The notes under the pieces are model-generated. The model saw only the letters and a program-made list of their open reading frames with translations. It searched no databases and was not told the origin of the DNA. Of a stretch of DNA of 64,000 nt, positions 17,113-26,628 are shown piece by piece (the stretch's first letter is position 1; each line of letters begins with the position of its first letter). The DNA is taken from contig NZ_QUOU01000001.1 of assembly GCF_003390335.1 (NCBI RefSeq), positions 3,224,001 to 3,288,000 on the forward strand. Reading direction: 5' to 3'. This DNA comes from Thalassotalea euphylliae. Lineage in GTDB: Bacteria > Pseudomonadota > Gammaproteobacteria > Enterobacterales > Alteromonadaceae. The position numbers were made by a program, and so were the translations under genes.

Positions 17113-17970
17113 ATGACGGCACAACTTATTGACGGAAAAGCTATCGCACAAAGTATTCGTACTTCAGTAAAAGAAAAAGTCGCAGCACGCACCAGCCAAG
17201 GAAAAAGAGCGCCAGGCTTAGCTGTTATTCTGGTTGGCAATGACCCTGCCTCAGAGGTTTATGTGGGAAGTAAGCGCAGAGCTTGTGAAGAAGTAGGCTT
17301 CGTGTCGCGCTCATATGACTTGCCAGAGACAACATCAGAGCAAGAATTGTTGTCATTAATAGAAGAATTAAATCACGACGACGCGGTCGACGGCATTTTG
17401 GTGCAATTGCCATTACCAGAAGGTTTAGATCCAAACCTTGTTATCGAGCACATCAACCCGCAAAAAGATGTCGACGGTTTCCACCCTTCGAATGTTGGCA
17501 AGCTAGCACTGCGTCAACCTGGATTGCGCCCATGCACGCCAAAAGGCATTGTCACCTTAATCGAGTCGACTGGCGTTAAACCTCACGGGTTAGAAGCTGT
17601 TGTTGTTGGTGCGTCAAATATTGTCGGTCGTCCGATGACGCTAGAGTTACTGCTAGCGGGTTGCACAGTAACAACGACCCATCGCTTTACCCGCGATTTA
17701 GAGAGTAAGGTGCGTCAGGCAGATTTACTGGTTGTTGCCGTTGGCAAGCCAGAGTTCATTCCAGGCGAGTGGATTAAAGAAGGCGCTATCGTCATTGATG
17801 TCGGTATTAATCGCCTAGAATCTGGCAAGCTAGTGGGCGATGTCGAGTTTGATGTGGCAAAAGACAAGGCCAACTACATTACCCCTGTGCCAGGTGGTGT
17901 TGGCCCCATGACCGTTGCCAGCTTGATTGAGAATACCTTAATTGCCTGTGAAGAATTTGGCGCAGAGTAA
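17113..17970 (+). CDS. folD: Bifunctional methylene-THF dehydrogenase/methenyl-THF cyclohydrolase
   Basis: FolD interconverts 5,10-methylene-THF and 10-formyl-THF, supplying one-carbon units for purines and formyl-Met. It is 285 aa, the usual length. Signature segments are SEVYVGSKRRACEEVGF (catalytic Lys and Tyr), VDGILVQLPLP, KDVDGFHPSNVGKL, the Rossmann VVVGASNIVGRPM, and C-terminal PVPGGVGPMT. It starts at ATG 17113 and is monocistronic, ended by the terminator at 18009-18038. Confidence 0.97.
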   Translation: MTAQLIDGKAIAQSIRTSVKEKVAARTSQGKRAPGLAVILVGNDPASEVYVGSKRRACEEVGFVSRSYDLPETTSEQELLSLIEELNHDDAVDGILVQLPLPEGLDPNLVIEHINPQKDVDGFHPSNVGKLALRQPGLRPCTPKGIVTLIESTGVKPHGLEAVVVGASNIVGRPMTLELLLAGCTVTTTHRFTRDLESKVRQADLLVVAVGKPEFIPGEWIKEGAIVIDVGINRLESGKLVGDVEFDVAKDKANYITPVPGGVGPMTVASLIENTLIACEEFGAE

Positions 17971-18008
17971 CGCTCAAGGCTGCGCAAGATAACCTCTGCC
18001 CGTTAATA

Positions 18009-18038
18009 AAATTAAAGCGCCAATTGGCGCTTTAATTT
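18009..18038. terminator. Bidirectional terminator after folD
   Basis: Thirteen-base arms aaattaaagcgcc / ggcgctttaattt with loop aatt, A-rich before and T-rich after. It serves folD and the convergent chemoreceptor gene. Confidence 0.85.
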
Positions 18039-18054
18039 TAATCAACACAAACGG

Positions 18055-19689
18055 CTAGTTAATTTTAAATTTGTTAAGCAATGGCTCATAAACTTGGATA
18101 ACGTTTCGAAGTGCATCACTACTTTGCTGTAAATCTTGCAATGAATCGTTCGAACGTCCACTTAATTGAGTTGCCTCGTTAAGCTGTTCGTTAATATTTT
18201 GTAGCGTAACAGACTGCTCTTCGGTTGCACTTGCTATTTGTTCATTCATCGACAATATGTTGTTGAGCATGTCGACAATGTTTTGTAGCGCCTGTTCCGA
18301 TGATTGTGTAAAGCCAACCGTTTCATCAAGCGATTGCATGCTGCCTTGCATCGCGTTAACTGACTGTTGCGCGCCAGCCTGAAGCTTCTCAATCATATTC
18401 TGAATTTCACTTGTTGACTCTTGCGTACGCTGTGCTAACGTTCTAACTTCATCAGCAACAACGGCAAAGCCTCGACCTTGGTCACCAGCTCTTGCCGCTT
18501 CAATAGCAGCATTCAATGCCAGTAAGTTAGTTTGTTCAGCTATTCCTCGAATAACATCTAACACAGAGCCAATTTCATTCGTATCATCAGAGAGCTGAGC
18601 GATCGCATTGCTGGTATCGGTCATATTCTCTTTTAGTCCTTCTACGGCATTGATCGCCTGCCCTTGTAATAAAAGCCCTTGTTGTGCTTCATTATCTGAT
18701 TTCTGTGCCTCTACGCGAGCATTGTCAGCGCTTTGCGCAATTTCCTCTGTCGCAGAGGTAATTTCAGAGGTTGAATGGCTAACCGAGGTCAAGACATCAA
18801 CGCTTGTGGCTAAGTTGGCACTCGAAGATTCAACGGCACGAGATAATGCGCTAGACTCGCTTTGCAACACCACGCTTGATTGCGATATTTCACTAATGAC
18901 AGTATTGAGCGATAACACCATATGGTTGAAAGCCGTACTCATTTGCGCGACTTCATCTTCGCCATTTACGTCAAGTGACAAGGTTAGGTCATTACTTTTA
19001 TCGATATGGGTAATACGCTTCGTTGCCCCGATCAGCGGCTTTTGAATACTCGCGATCAGAGCAATACCCACCAGCACGCCAAAGACAACAACAACCACGA
19101 CGGCAATTAGAATAAACCGCCAGCTAGCATCATAAGTTTGCTGATTCTGCTGATATAAATCTTGTGCACCAGCCACATTGGTTTGGAACATTTTATCCAG
19201 CTGATCGTGAAGTTGATTAAAAAGCACTCGGTATTCATTGTTTGCCAATGCGTCGGCTTCAACATCCTCATTTGTTTGGCTTAACCGAATGATTTGATCG
19301 CGCAACTGTGCCATTTCTTGCACTTCTTGTTGAACTTGCTCAAATAGCTGCGTTTCTTCGCCTGCATCGAGTGTTTCAGAAAACTTGCCAAGCGAAGGAC
19401 TCAACTGTTGAGCGGCATCCGCAATTCGCCGCTCAGCCTCACGCATGGCATTATCATTCGGCGAAATGATATGGCTTTTTAGCCACACAAACTCTTCATA
19501 AGTGTGCTTTCGTGCATCAGTCAGATTGACGACACTGATAAAATAATTATCGTAAATTTCCTGACCACCGCTGTTAATGGTGCCCGCTGAACGTTATGTT
19601 ACCAATAACATCACCACGGGAATGAGGATAAATATGACGATCGCTAGTGGGATTTTCTGTGAAATTTTTAAGTTTCTGAGTAATGACAT
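18055..19689 (-). pseudogene. Methyl-accepting chemotaxis protein, broken by an in-frame TAA
   Basis: Read from ATG 19689 the minus strand gives MSLLRNLKISQKIPLAIVIF..., the cytoplasmic tip and first membrane helix of a chemoreceptor. A TAA stop at 19596-19594 is codon 32. Past it the same frame continues without interruption through a four-helix-bundle-type ligand domain, TM2 (ILIAVVVVVVFGVLVGIAL), HAMP and a full signalling domain with tip EQTNLLALNAAIEAARAG. No indel is needed, only one substitution (for example CAA to TAA). Translation could restart at the GTG at 19488 but would lack TM1. The porin-like gene ends 11 nt upstream, suggesting one operon. It could also be a sequencing error. 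Confidence 0.85.
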
Positions 19690-19700
19690 TCTAGCTCTCC

Positions 19701-20753
19701 CTAAAACTCAAAGCTTGCTCTAAGCGTAACAATTGTGGGCTCAGTTTCAATTTCCCCTAAATCACCAAAACCACTATTTTCAATGTGCTGAATCGATCCA
19801 GTTAGGTGAACGTTGTCAAGCACTTGGTACTTTGCATAAGCTTCGAATTGGCTAATATCATCAAGCTCATTGTTGGTGTTGAGCTCGCTGCTCACCATCG
19901 ACTGGCTATAGCCTAGGCCAAATGCCCAGCGGTCAACTTGTTGTTGCCATGAGACGCCATAAAACGCATCAATTTCACTGACATCTTCATTGGCTAGACC
20001 ATATCGAAAAAGAAACTGGCCAACATCAGTTTGGTAAGCCAACGTAAGGTGTCCGCCAGCATTGTTGTCCATACCGCCATCAAAGGCTTCAATATCTAAT
20101 GAAGAAATCCACAAAGCACCGTGAATAGTTAACTGCTGGTATTGCCAAACGAGCTCTGCGGAGGTGAAATATTCATCAAGCTCATCAAACAAGGTGGAAT
20201 AGCGAGCGTCTAAATCTCCTAAGCCTTGTGCCTGTGATAGTAAAAAGGAATAACTCAATTGCTCATCGATTTGCCCGGTATAACCCAGACCAAGCGCATA
20301 GTCAGGCGCACCACTGGTTTGGATATTAACAAAAGCAGAAGAGATAAACTGTGTCGTTTCATCATTTGACCAGTCGCCTGATTCAGTAAAACCAGAGGGA
20401 TAAAGTAAACCCGCGACCAGCTCACCTTTGCCCAACGGCAAATAGTATTCAAGACTTGATATTTGAATGCGCCCATCACCGTCTTCATCGGCAGCTCCCC
20501 CAGCATCCGCCAAGGCTTCACCATAAGTTGCGGTTACTTTGCCAGCTTTTGAAGAGCTAGTCCCTTCCACATACATATGCCAACGCCCGATAGGTAACTG
20601 ACCTTCAATATCAGCATCCAGAACGCCAATAAATTCACTATTTACGTCATCTGCTGAGGTGGTTAGATAAAAACCAGTGAGTGCCCCACTCAGTTCAATA
20701 GCATGAGATAATGTTGGCAACATTAGCAGGCCAATAAGAGATTTTTTTAACAC
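19701..20753 (-). CDS. Porin-like outer-membrane beta-barrel protein
   Basis: 350 aa with a signal peptide cut after LSHA and a terminal Phe (ASFEF), the mark of an outer-membrane barrel handled by BAM. Between these are alternating amphipathic strands with Gly/aromatic patterns (LGLGYTGQIDEQLSYSFLL) and acidic loops such as AADEDGDGRIQ. I do not recognise a specific substrate class. It is followed after 11 nt by the broken chemoreceptor, so channel and sensor may have served the same nutrient. Annotation as a porin is by architecture only. Confidence 0.7.
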   Translation of the reverse strand: MLKKSLIGLLMLPTLSHAIELSGALTGFYLTTSADDVNSEFIGVLDADIEGQLPIGRWHMYVEGTSSSKAGKVTATYGEALADAGGAADEDGDGRIQISSLEYYLPLGKGELVAGLLYPSGFTESGDWSNDETTQFISSAFVNIQTSGAPDYALGLGYTGQIDEQLSYSFLLSQAQGLGDLDARYSTLFDELDEYFTSAELVWQYQQLTIHGALWISSLDIEAFDGGMDNNAGGHLTLAYQTDVGQFLFRYGLANEDVSEIDAFYGVSWQQQVDRWAFGLGYSQSMVSSELNTNNELDDISQFEAYAKYQVLDNVHLTGSIQHIENSGFGDLGEIETEPTIVTLRASFEF

Positions 20754-21004
20754 GTGTTTTGCATTCCTTTTTTACAATTTCAACACCTAAGATTTAGCAA
20801 CACAGAGGTGTATTTGGCTATATAACAATAAGAAATAACTTACTCCGCGAGTATTTTAACCAGCCGCGTGTTGCAGGATTGTAATCCAGTGTAAATGCGC
20901 GGTTAATGTTTTCCCTTCGAAAAATCAGTTAGCTTCTTACCGCTCAATTGTTAACATAATGCCACTATACTATTACGACTAAAAAATATTGCGGCTAAAA
21001 CCCA

Positions 21005-21292
21005 ATGAGCAAACCAATAGACAAGCAAATAAACAAACTATTAGAGCAGCACCACAAGTTGATCCACTCAGAGTCTCTCAAGGTTAAGTCCCATGTTCAA
21101 CGAGAAAATGGCGACTGGATCCTAAATACTTTGATGTTGGACAATATTGATGTGCCATTCAAATACAAGCGCAAAAAACTTTACCGGAGTCTGCAAGGTC
21201 AGCGCGTGAATATCACTTATTACCCCGCTACAGAGCAAGTTGCAGGCTTTGAAATGGAAATAATGAACATCGTTCGCATCAAAGTAGCATAG
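21005..21292 (+). CDS. Small conserved-looking protein of unknown function
   Basis: 95 aa, ATG start, no signal peptide or membrane helix. It is basic at the N-terminus and has a plausible small beta-rich fold (WILNTLMLDNIDVPFKYKRK, then RVNITYYPATEQVAGFEME). The sequence is well composed and matches local codon use, which supports a real gene. I do not recognise the family. It stands alone between the porin-like gene and the Yip1-type gene. Confidence 0.6.
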   Translation: MSKPIDKQINKLLEQHHKLIHSESLKVKSHVQRENGDWILNTLMLDNIDVPFKYKRKKLYRSLQGQRVNITYYPATEQVAGFEMEIMNIVRIKVA

Positions 21293-21547
21293 CTCACTCA
21301 GCACTTTTTCCAGCCAATTATGAGCAGAAAATGCGTTTAATTAGGTTTTTCTCTCGTTATTTTATTGATTTAAACCTCTAAACAGCGTTTATTTTTTAAA
21401 CGCTCTTGACGAATTCTTCACCGTATTACATAAATAAATAGTCGACATTAAAAAAACAAATACATCGACGCTGTAAAAAAGGGAGTGCGTAACAAAAACA
21501 ATAATTTCACGCACCAACTAAAATCGGGGACTGCGAGAGGTACAATT

Positions 21548-22147
21548 ATGATCTTAAATCATATCTGGGGGCTTTATGCTCACCCAAAAGAAGAATGGCA
21601 CGCCATTGAAAAGCGTCACGAGAGCTTTTACTACAGTTTGGCGCACATCCTTACCATAGCATTAATACCTTCAATTTGCGGATACTACGCCACTGCCCAT
21701 GTGGGTTGGTCGATCGGCGCTGGTGACGTAATAAAACTGACAGAGCAAAGCGCTGTGATCATGTCAGTCGGCATGTATGGCGCTATGATTGCTGGCGTAT
21801 TTGCACTGGCCTACCTGATTCATTGGATGGCAAAAACCTTTGACTCAGATCCGAGTTACACACAATCACTAGAATTAGCCGCATACACGGCAACACCATT
21901 ATTAATGGTAGGGTTAACAGCGTTATTTCCGGTGCTTTGGTTTGTGGTAACCGCAGGCATGTTAGCGGTGTGCTACTCGGTTTACCTGCTCTACTCAGGT
22001 GTTCCTATCATGATGAATATTCCGGAAGAGAAAGGCTTTATTTATTCTAGCTCAGTAGTTACCTGTGGCTTAGTCTTGCTCGTTACCATTATGGCGGCAA
22101 CGGCTATTTTATGGAGTATGGGTTTTGGCCCTGAATATGTAGCCTAG
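21548..22147 (+). CDS. Yip1-family membrane protein
   Basis: 199 aa from ATG 21548, which has GAGAGG 7 nt upstream; an in-frame start at 21485 has no such site. The short cytoplasmic start (NHIWGLYAHPKEEWHAI) is the typical opening of bacterial Yip1-domain proteins. About five membrane helices follow, with the family's conserved mid-protein AAYTATPLLMVGL. The function of bacterial Yip1 proteins is not established. It ends at a strong terminator (22300-22338). Confidence 0.75.
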   Translation: MILNHIWGLYAHPKEEWHAIEKRHESFYYSLAHILTIALIPSICGYYATAHVGWSIGAGDVIKLTEQSAVIMSVGMYGAMIAGVFALAYLIHWMAKTFDSDPSYTQSLELAAYTATPLLMVGLTALFPVLWFVVTAGMLAVCYSVYLLYSGVPIMMNIPEEKGFIYSSSVVTCGLVLLVTIMAATAILWSMGFGPEYVA

Positions 22148-22299
22148 ACAACCGAGTTATGGGCAAACAAATTCGTAAAGTGAATGCCCCAAAATTAAGG
22201 TTGTTAGAAAAGTAAAAGCGATAAAAGAAAACCATAAACAAACGAAGCGATAATCACGTAGAAGTACGATAAAAGCGCAATTAGTCAGGTTTAAAATGT

Positions 22300-22338
22300 A
22301 AAACGACGCCATACCCTCCCCTAATATGGCGTCGTTTT
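22300..22338 (+). terminator. Intrinsic terminator downstream of the Yip1-family gene
   Basis: Fourteen-base arms aaaacgacgccata / tatggcgtcgtttt around an 11-nt loop, followed by a T run to 22341. It lies 150 nt after the stop. Confidence 0.8.
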
Positions 22339-22355
22339 TTTATTGGGGTTCAGTT

Positions 22356-22619
22356 ATACCAATTTGATTAATTATTTAGTCTCTCAGAATGACATAAGCA
22401 GTATTAGAACAAACGAAATTTATGACGATATAGTTGTTCTACATCGAGTGAATTTTGTGCAGTTATCATGCTGTTTATGCATTCCCAAGGGCGAGTTTTA
22501 AAGGCTCATATACTGCGTTATGCCGTTTAACAAGGGAATAACCATTCTCTGCACGCCAAGCCTTGTCTATGAGCCTTTAAATTCTCGCTGAGTGATCAAA
22601 TAATTATTCAAGTTGGTAT
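22356..22619. mobile_element. MITE-like element with 26-bp imperfect terminal inverted repeats
   Basis: Left end ATACCAATTTGATTAATTAT... and the reverse complement of the right end ATACCAACTTGAATAATTAT... agree at 22 of 26 positions. Inside, a second inverted repeat (22491-22510 and 22568-22588, core TTAAAGGCTCATA) gives a nested fold. The element is 264 bp and has no coding capacity. It fills most of the gap between the Yip1-type gene terminator and puuE. I cannot see a clear target duplication. Confidence 0.55.
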
Positions 22620-22643
22620 TGGGCTTATTTACGATCTTAGCCA

Positions 22644-23600
22644 CTAACCTTGAAATGGGTGGTTAACATACCAGTGCTCGGCAATATCTTCACGGCGTGC
22701 AAACCAGACACCTTCAAAAGACTTTGCATACGCAAAGAAACGCTCTAACGCTTTAATCCGGCCGGGTCTGCCAATTAAACGACAGTGTAAACCTATCGAC
22801 ATCATTTTGGGGCGATTTTCGCCATGAGGGTCCCCCTCTTCATACAAGACATCAAAAGCATCTTTTAAGTAATTAAAAAATTGATCACCCGCATTAAAAC
22901 CTTGCACTGCGGCAAAGCGCATATCATTAACATCTAAGGTGTAAGGCACGATCAACTGCGGTTTAGTTTTTCCTTCATTACCCACTTCAACTTCACGCCA
23001 AAACGGCAGATCATCACTGTAATCGTCAGCGTCATATAAAAAGTCGCCATTTTCTGCGACCAGCTTACCGGTATTGGGGCTAGTTCGTCCTGTGTACCAG
23101 CCTTTTGGCTTTTCTCCGGTGATACTTTCAATGATTTCAATCGCCGCCTGCATATGCTCGCGCTCGGTATCAATATCAATGTGTTGATAGTTAATCCACC
23201 TTAGGCCATGGCTGCAAATTTCATGACCCGCCGCTTTGCACGCTCGCGCTATTTCAGGATGACGTTTAAGCGCCATTGCAACTGCAAAGACAGTGACCGG
23301 AATTTGATATTTATCAAACAACCTAAGTAAACGCCACACGCCTGCGCGACTACCGTATTCATAAATAGACTCCATACTCATATGGCGATCTTCTACATGT
23401 GGGGCATTGATAATTTCGGAGAGGAAGGTTTCCGCGGCGGGATCGCCATGCAACACACAGTTCTCGCCGCCCTCTTCATAATTCATCACCACTTGCACTG
23501 CGATTCGCGCTTTATTTGGCCAATTGGCATGAACGGGCTTGCTGCCATAGCCAATCAAATCACGGGGGTAGTGAACATAGTTTGACGCTGAGTTATCCAT
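22644..23600 (-). CDS. puuE: Allantoinase, PuuE (polysaccharide-deacetylase family)
   Basis: Hydrolyses allantoin to allantoate without needing the amidohydrolase-type metal centre. It belongs to the polysaccharide deacetylase fold; the family signature YPRDLIGYG opens the protein, followed by AVQVVMNYEEGGE, HEICSHGLRW and the C-terminal GLHCRLIGRPGR. I take ATG 23600 (318 aa), just after the puuD stop and behind GGGGAG; an upstream in-frame start at 23624 overlaps puuD. Last gene of the xdhA-puuE operon. Confidence 0.93.
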   Translation of the reverse strand: MDNSASNYVHYPRDLIGYGSKPVHANWPNKARIAVQVVMNYEEGGENCVLHGDPAAETFLSEIINAPHVEDRHMSMESIYEYGSRAGVWRLLRLFDKYQIPVTVFAVAMALKRHPEIARACKAAGHEICSHGLRWINYQHIDIDTEREHMQAAIEIIESITGEKPKGWYTGRTSPNTGKLVAENGDFLYDADDYSDDLPFWREVEVGNEGKTKPQLIVPYTLDVNDMRFAAVQGFNAGDQFFNYLKDAFDVLYEEGDPHGENRPKMMSIGLHCRLIGRPGRIKALERFFAYAKSFEGVWFARREDIAEHWYVNHPFQG

Positions 23601-23607
23601 TGCTTGC

Positions 23608-24873
23608 TTACTCCCCTGTTTCATCTTTTGTGTTCAACTCATCGCTGCTACTGGCAAGCCCTGCCAACCAAATCGCTAACTGCTGTCTTTCGGCATCCGT
23701 CATCTTGGTGATATTCCCCAATGGCATATCGCGATTAACAATGGCACGGGTATGAATAAAGGCACTTAGCTTCTTTGCCTGCGCGACAGAATCCAAAATA
23801 AATCCATTGGGTGCCATTTGGAACAGCTCAGAGCGCGGCGTTTGGCTATGACATTCAGTGCAGTGCTTATCAATGATCTGCCAAGCCTGTTGATCGCTAA
23901 TGGCTTCACTCGCTAAGTTATTTTGCGTTTTCACCACATGCCAAGGGGCAATCACTAGCATCAAAGCAAAGAAGGCTGCAAAGCCACTCACCAACACTTG
24001 AGGTTTGTATACGCCTTGGTGCTTTAAGTTAAAAAAGTGTCGAATCCACATGCCAATAACGAAAAAAGCCACCAAAATCAGCCAGCCATAAGGGTGGCTA
24101 TAGGTATAAGCAAAATGATTCGAGAGCATGATAAAAATGATCGGTAACGTGGCGTAATTATTGTGCACAGAGCACTGCTTAGCTTTTAGGCCAGGGCCAG
24201 CGTCAGGAATGCGGCCTGCTTCAACTTCTGCAACCATATAGCGTTGGCTTGGCATGATCACATGGTACACGTTACCGGCCATACAAGTACCAATAATGGC
24301 GCCGATATGAATATACACTGCGCGGTCGGTAAACAACTGATCTAACCCCCAACTGTAAGCAGCTAGCAATGCAACCATGATTAAGGTAAACCACTTGCCA
24401 TTTTCAACAAGCGGTGACTGACACAGCAGCCGATAAATCACGTAACCAGAGGTGATTATCGCCAACGACACCGCAATCGCACTCACTTTGTCTAAACTGG
24501 TTTTACTGGCATCCAGCAAGTAGGCATCTGCCCCCACATAATAAAGTAACGTAAACAACAAAGTTCCCGTTATCCAAGTGGTATACGCTTCCCACTTAAA
24601 CCAGTGCAAAGTGGATGGCATTTGCTCTGGGCCATTTTGGTACTTGGCCACTTCATAAAAGCCACCACCGTGAATCGCCCATAAATCACCGCGAATTCCC
24701 TTGTCTTGCTTCCATTGAGGCGGCGTTTGTAAGTTATTGTCTAACCAGACAAAATAAAACGAAGCGCCTATCCATGCAATACCTGCAATAACGTGAAAGT
24801 AACGCAGAACCAGATGGGCGAGTTCGAAAAAATAACTTTCCAACCCCGCCATACCTAATGCCTCTAATATCAT
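23608..24873 (-). CDS. puuD: Membrane-bound urate oxidase PuuD with C-terminal cytochrome c domain
   Basis: Oxidises urate to 5-hydroxyisourate at the inner membrane, passing electrons to a haem c rather than to O2 directly. The N-terminal part has about eight membrane helices (LVLRYFHVIAGIAWIGASFY, WEAYTTWITGTLLF) typical of the PuuD domain. The C-terminal soluble part holds the haem motif CTECH. Length is 421 aa. No soluble uricase is present in the operon, so this is the urate step. It shares its last A with the neighbouring guaD end region (24873) and lies 7 nt from puuE. Confidence 0.93.
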   Translation of the reverse strand: MILEALGMAGLESYFFELAHLVLRYFHVIAGIAWIGASFYFVWLDNNLQTPPQWKQDKGIRGDLWAIHGGGFYEVAKYQNGPEQMPSTLHWFKWEAYTTWITGTLLFTLLYYVGADAYLLDASKTSLDKVSAIAVSLAIITSGYVIYRLLCQSPLVENGKWFTLIMVALLAAYSWGLDQLFTDRAVYIHIGAIIGTCMAGNVYHVIMPSQRYMVAEVEAGRIPDAGPGLKAKQCSVHNNYATLPIIFIMLSNHFAYTYSHPYGWLILVAFFVIGMWIRHFFNLKHQGVYKPQVLVSGFAAFFALMLVIAPWHVVKTQNNLASEAISDQQAWQIIDKHCTECHSQTPRSELFQMAPNGFILDSVAQAKKLSAFIHTRAIVNRDMPLGNITKMTDAERQQLAIWLAGLASSSDELNTKDETGE

Positions 24874-26270
24874 TAACTCACCTCCTTGAGCACAGCGGTG
24901 TCGTTGATATCGGCTAACGTCGGCTTAAACTGAGGTTCGCCATCGCGTTTATAGGCCTTTTCACCCAGAATGTAAGTTGCCTCAATGCAGCGATCATCGC
25001 CGAGCATCATAATGGCAAATAAACGCTCATGCAGGGTTTTCGCTTCTTTTAGTCTAAAGCTTAAAAATGGCGTTGCTTGGTAATCCAGCACCACAAAGTC
25101 GGCTTCACAGCCTTTGTTAAAATTGCCAATTGCCCCTTCTAAATCGAGCGCCCTAGCCCCACCGAGTGTCGCTAAGTAAAAGCCTTTAAATGCCGAGAAC
25201 TTCTCCCCTTGTAGCTGCTGAATCTTGTACGCCTCATTGCCCGTTTGTAACATTGAAAAACTGGTACCAGCCCCAACGTCAGTCCCCATACCGACGTGAA
25301 TGCCATGCTGCTCACAAGCTTTGAGATTGAACAGGCCGGAACCTAAAAACAGGTTAGAGGTTGAACAATGGGAGACTGAAGCTTGGTGGTTTGCCAGGCA
25401 GGTAAGCTCGCGCTCTTCCAAATGGATCGCGTGAGCAAATACCGAACGTCGGCGCACTAAGCCGGCATCTTCATAGACGCCAAGATAGTCTTGGCTTTCT
25501 GGGAAAAGCTCTTTGACCCAAGCACATTCATCTTTGTTTTCTGACAAATGCGTATGCATGTAGACATCAGGGTATTCCTCAAGCAGTTGTTGGCATTTGG
25601 CTAATTGCTCGGGGCTAGAAGTGGGCGCGAAGCGCGGGGTTACCGCGTAGCTTAACCGATCGACATTGTGCCATTTTTCAATCAAGGCTTTAGTATCGCG
25701 ATAACCCGATTCAGGACAATCAGATAAATCGTCTGGGCAATTTCTGTCCATCATGACTTTACCGGCAATCATACGCAATTGACGAGATTGTGCTTCGGTG
25801 AAAAACGCATTCACTGACTGTGGGTGCACCGTACCAAACACCAGTGCGGTTGTTGTGCCATTACGCAGTAGCTCATCAATAAAGCGTTTTGAAACTTGGC
25901 TCGCATAATCCTCGTCAGCAAACTTTTTCTCGGTTGGAAAGGCATATTCTGTCAACCAAGTGAGTAGCTGCTCGCCATAAGCCCCTATCATTTCCGTTTG
26001 CGGTAGGTGAATGTGGGTATCAATCATGCCGGGGATAACCAAACGTCCTGTGTAGCGCTTAGTATCAATCACTTGATCTGGGTAAGCCAAAGCAAGGTTA
26101 GGCAAGATATCGCGCTCAAAGCCAAGATCACTTACTTTGCCATTCTCTATCACTAACGCCCCTTGCTCGAAATATCGATAAGCCTTGTCACCCGCTATCG
26201 CTGGGTCATCAACGAAATCAAGAATATCGCCACAAATAACGCGAATTTTACTGCTTGTTTGTTCCTTCAT
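24873..26270 (-). CDS. guaD: Guanine deaminase
   Basis: Converts guanine to xanthine. Metal-dependent amidohydrolase, 465 aa from ATG 26270 (AGGAAG upstream). Family marks are PGMIDTHIHLPQTEMIG with the zinc-binding His pair, MHTHLSENKDE, SHCSTSNLFLGSGLF, and GMGTDVGAGTSFSML with the metal Asp. It feeds xanthine to XdhAB. Start is 1 nt after the uraH stop, so translation is coupled. Confidence 0.95.
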   Translation of the reverse strand: MKEQTSSKIRVICGDILDFVDDPAIAGDKAYRYFEQGALVIENGKVSDLGFERDILPNLALAYPDQVIDTKRYTGRLVIPGMIDTHIHLPQTEMIGAYGEQLLTWLTEYAFPTEKKFADEDYASQVSKRFIDELLRNGTTTALVFGTVHPQSVNAFFTEAQSRQLRMIAGKVMMDRNCPDDLSDCPESGYRDTKALIEKWHNVDRLSYAVTPRFAPTSSPEQLAKCQQLLEEYPDVYMHTHLSENKDECAWVKELFPESQDYLGVYEDAGLVRRRSVFAHAIHLEERELTCLANHQASVSHCSTSNLFLGSGLFNLKACEQHGIHVGMGTDVGAGTSFSMLQTGNEAYKIQQLQGEKFSAFKGFYLATLGGARALDLEGAIGNFNKGCEADFVVLDYQATPFLSFRLKEAKTLHERLFAIMMLGDDRCIEATYILGEKAYKRDGEPQFKPTLADINDTAVLKEVS

Positions 26271-26271
26271 A

Positions 26272-26628
26272 TTAACTTCCTCGGTACGTTGAATAGCCAA
26301 ATGGTGATAGCAATAACGGAATATGATGATGGTTGTCGTCTAGCACTCGAAAACACAGCTCAGCAAAGGGGTAAAAAGCTCGCCCGTTAAGCTGTATTTG
26401 GGCGTGGTAAGCATCGATATCAAACAATAACTTATAGGTGCCATGTGTTATTGTGAGCTCTGCGGGTAACCAATCAATCAAGCGGCCATCATCATCGGTA
26501 TTGGCGGTGCATAGCGATTGCCACTGCTGCGTATTTTCATCTAATTGCAATAGCGTGACTGGTACATTGCGCGCTGGCTTGCCGTTACTTGTATCTAAAA
26601 TGTGGGTGGTAATAGGACTTCTACTCAC
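26272..26628 (-). CDS. uraH: 5-hydroxyisourate hydrolase (transthyretin-like)
   Basis: Hydrolyses 5-hydroxyisourate to OHCU. 118 aa with the family's N-terminal ITTHILDTSNGKPA (active-site His) and the diagnostic C-terminal YRGS. No signal peptide, so it is cytosolic. Overlaps uraD by 4 nt (ATGA). Confidence 0.95.
   Translation of the reverse strand: MSRSPITTHILDTSNGKPARNVPVTLLQLDENTQQWQSLCTANTDDDGRLIDWLPAELTITHGTYKLLFDIDAYHAQIQLNGRAFYPFAELCFRVLDDNHHHIPLLLSPFGYSTYRGS

Noticed and set aside
24873..24873. Frameshift or fusion between puuD and guaD
   Set aside because: The genes merely abut or overlap by a base, as do several neighbours in this tightly packed operon; both proteins are complete.
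25652..25667. AACCGATCGACAT inside guaD as a fifth regulator site
   Set aside because: Only one half matches the dyad, it is within coding sequence far from a promoter, and Arg/Ser codons explain it.
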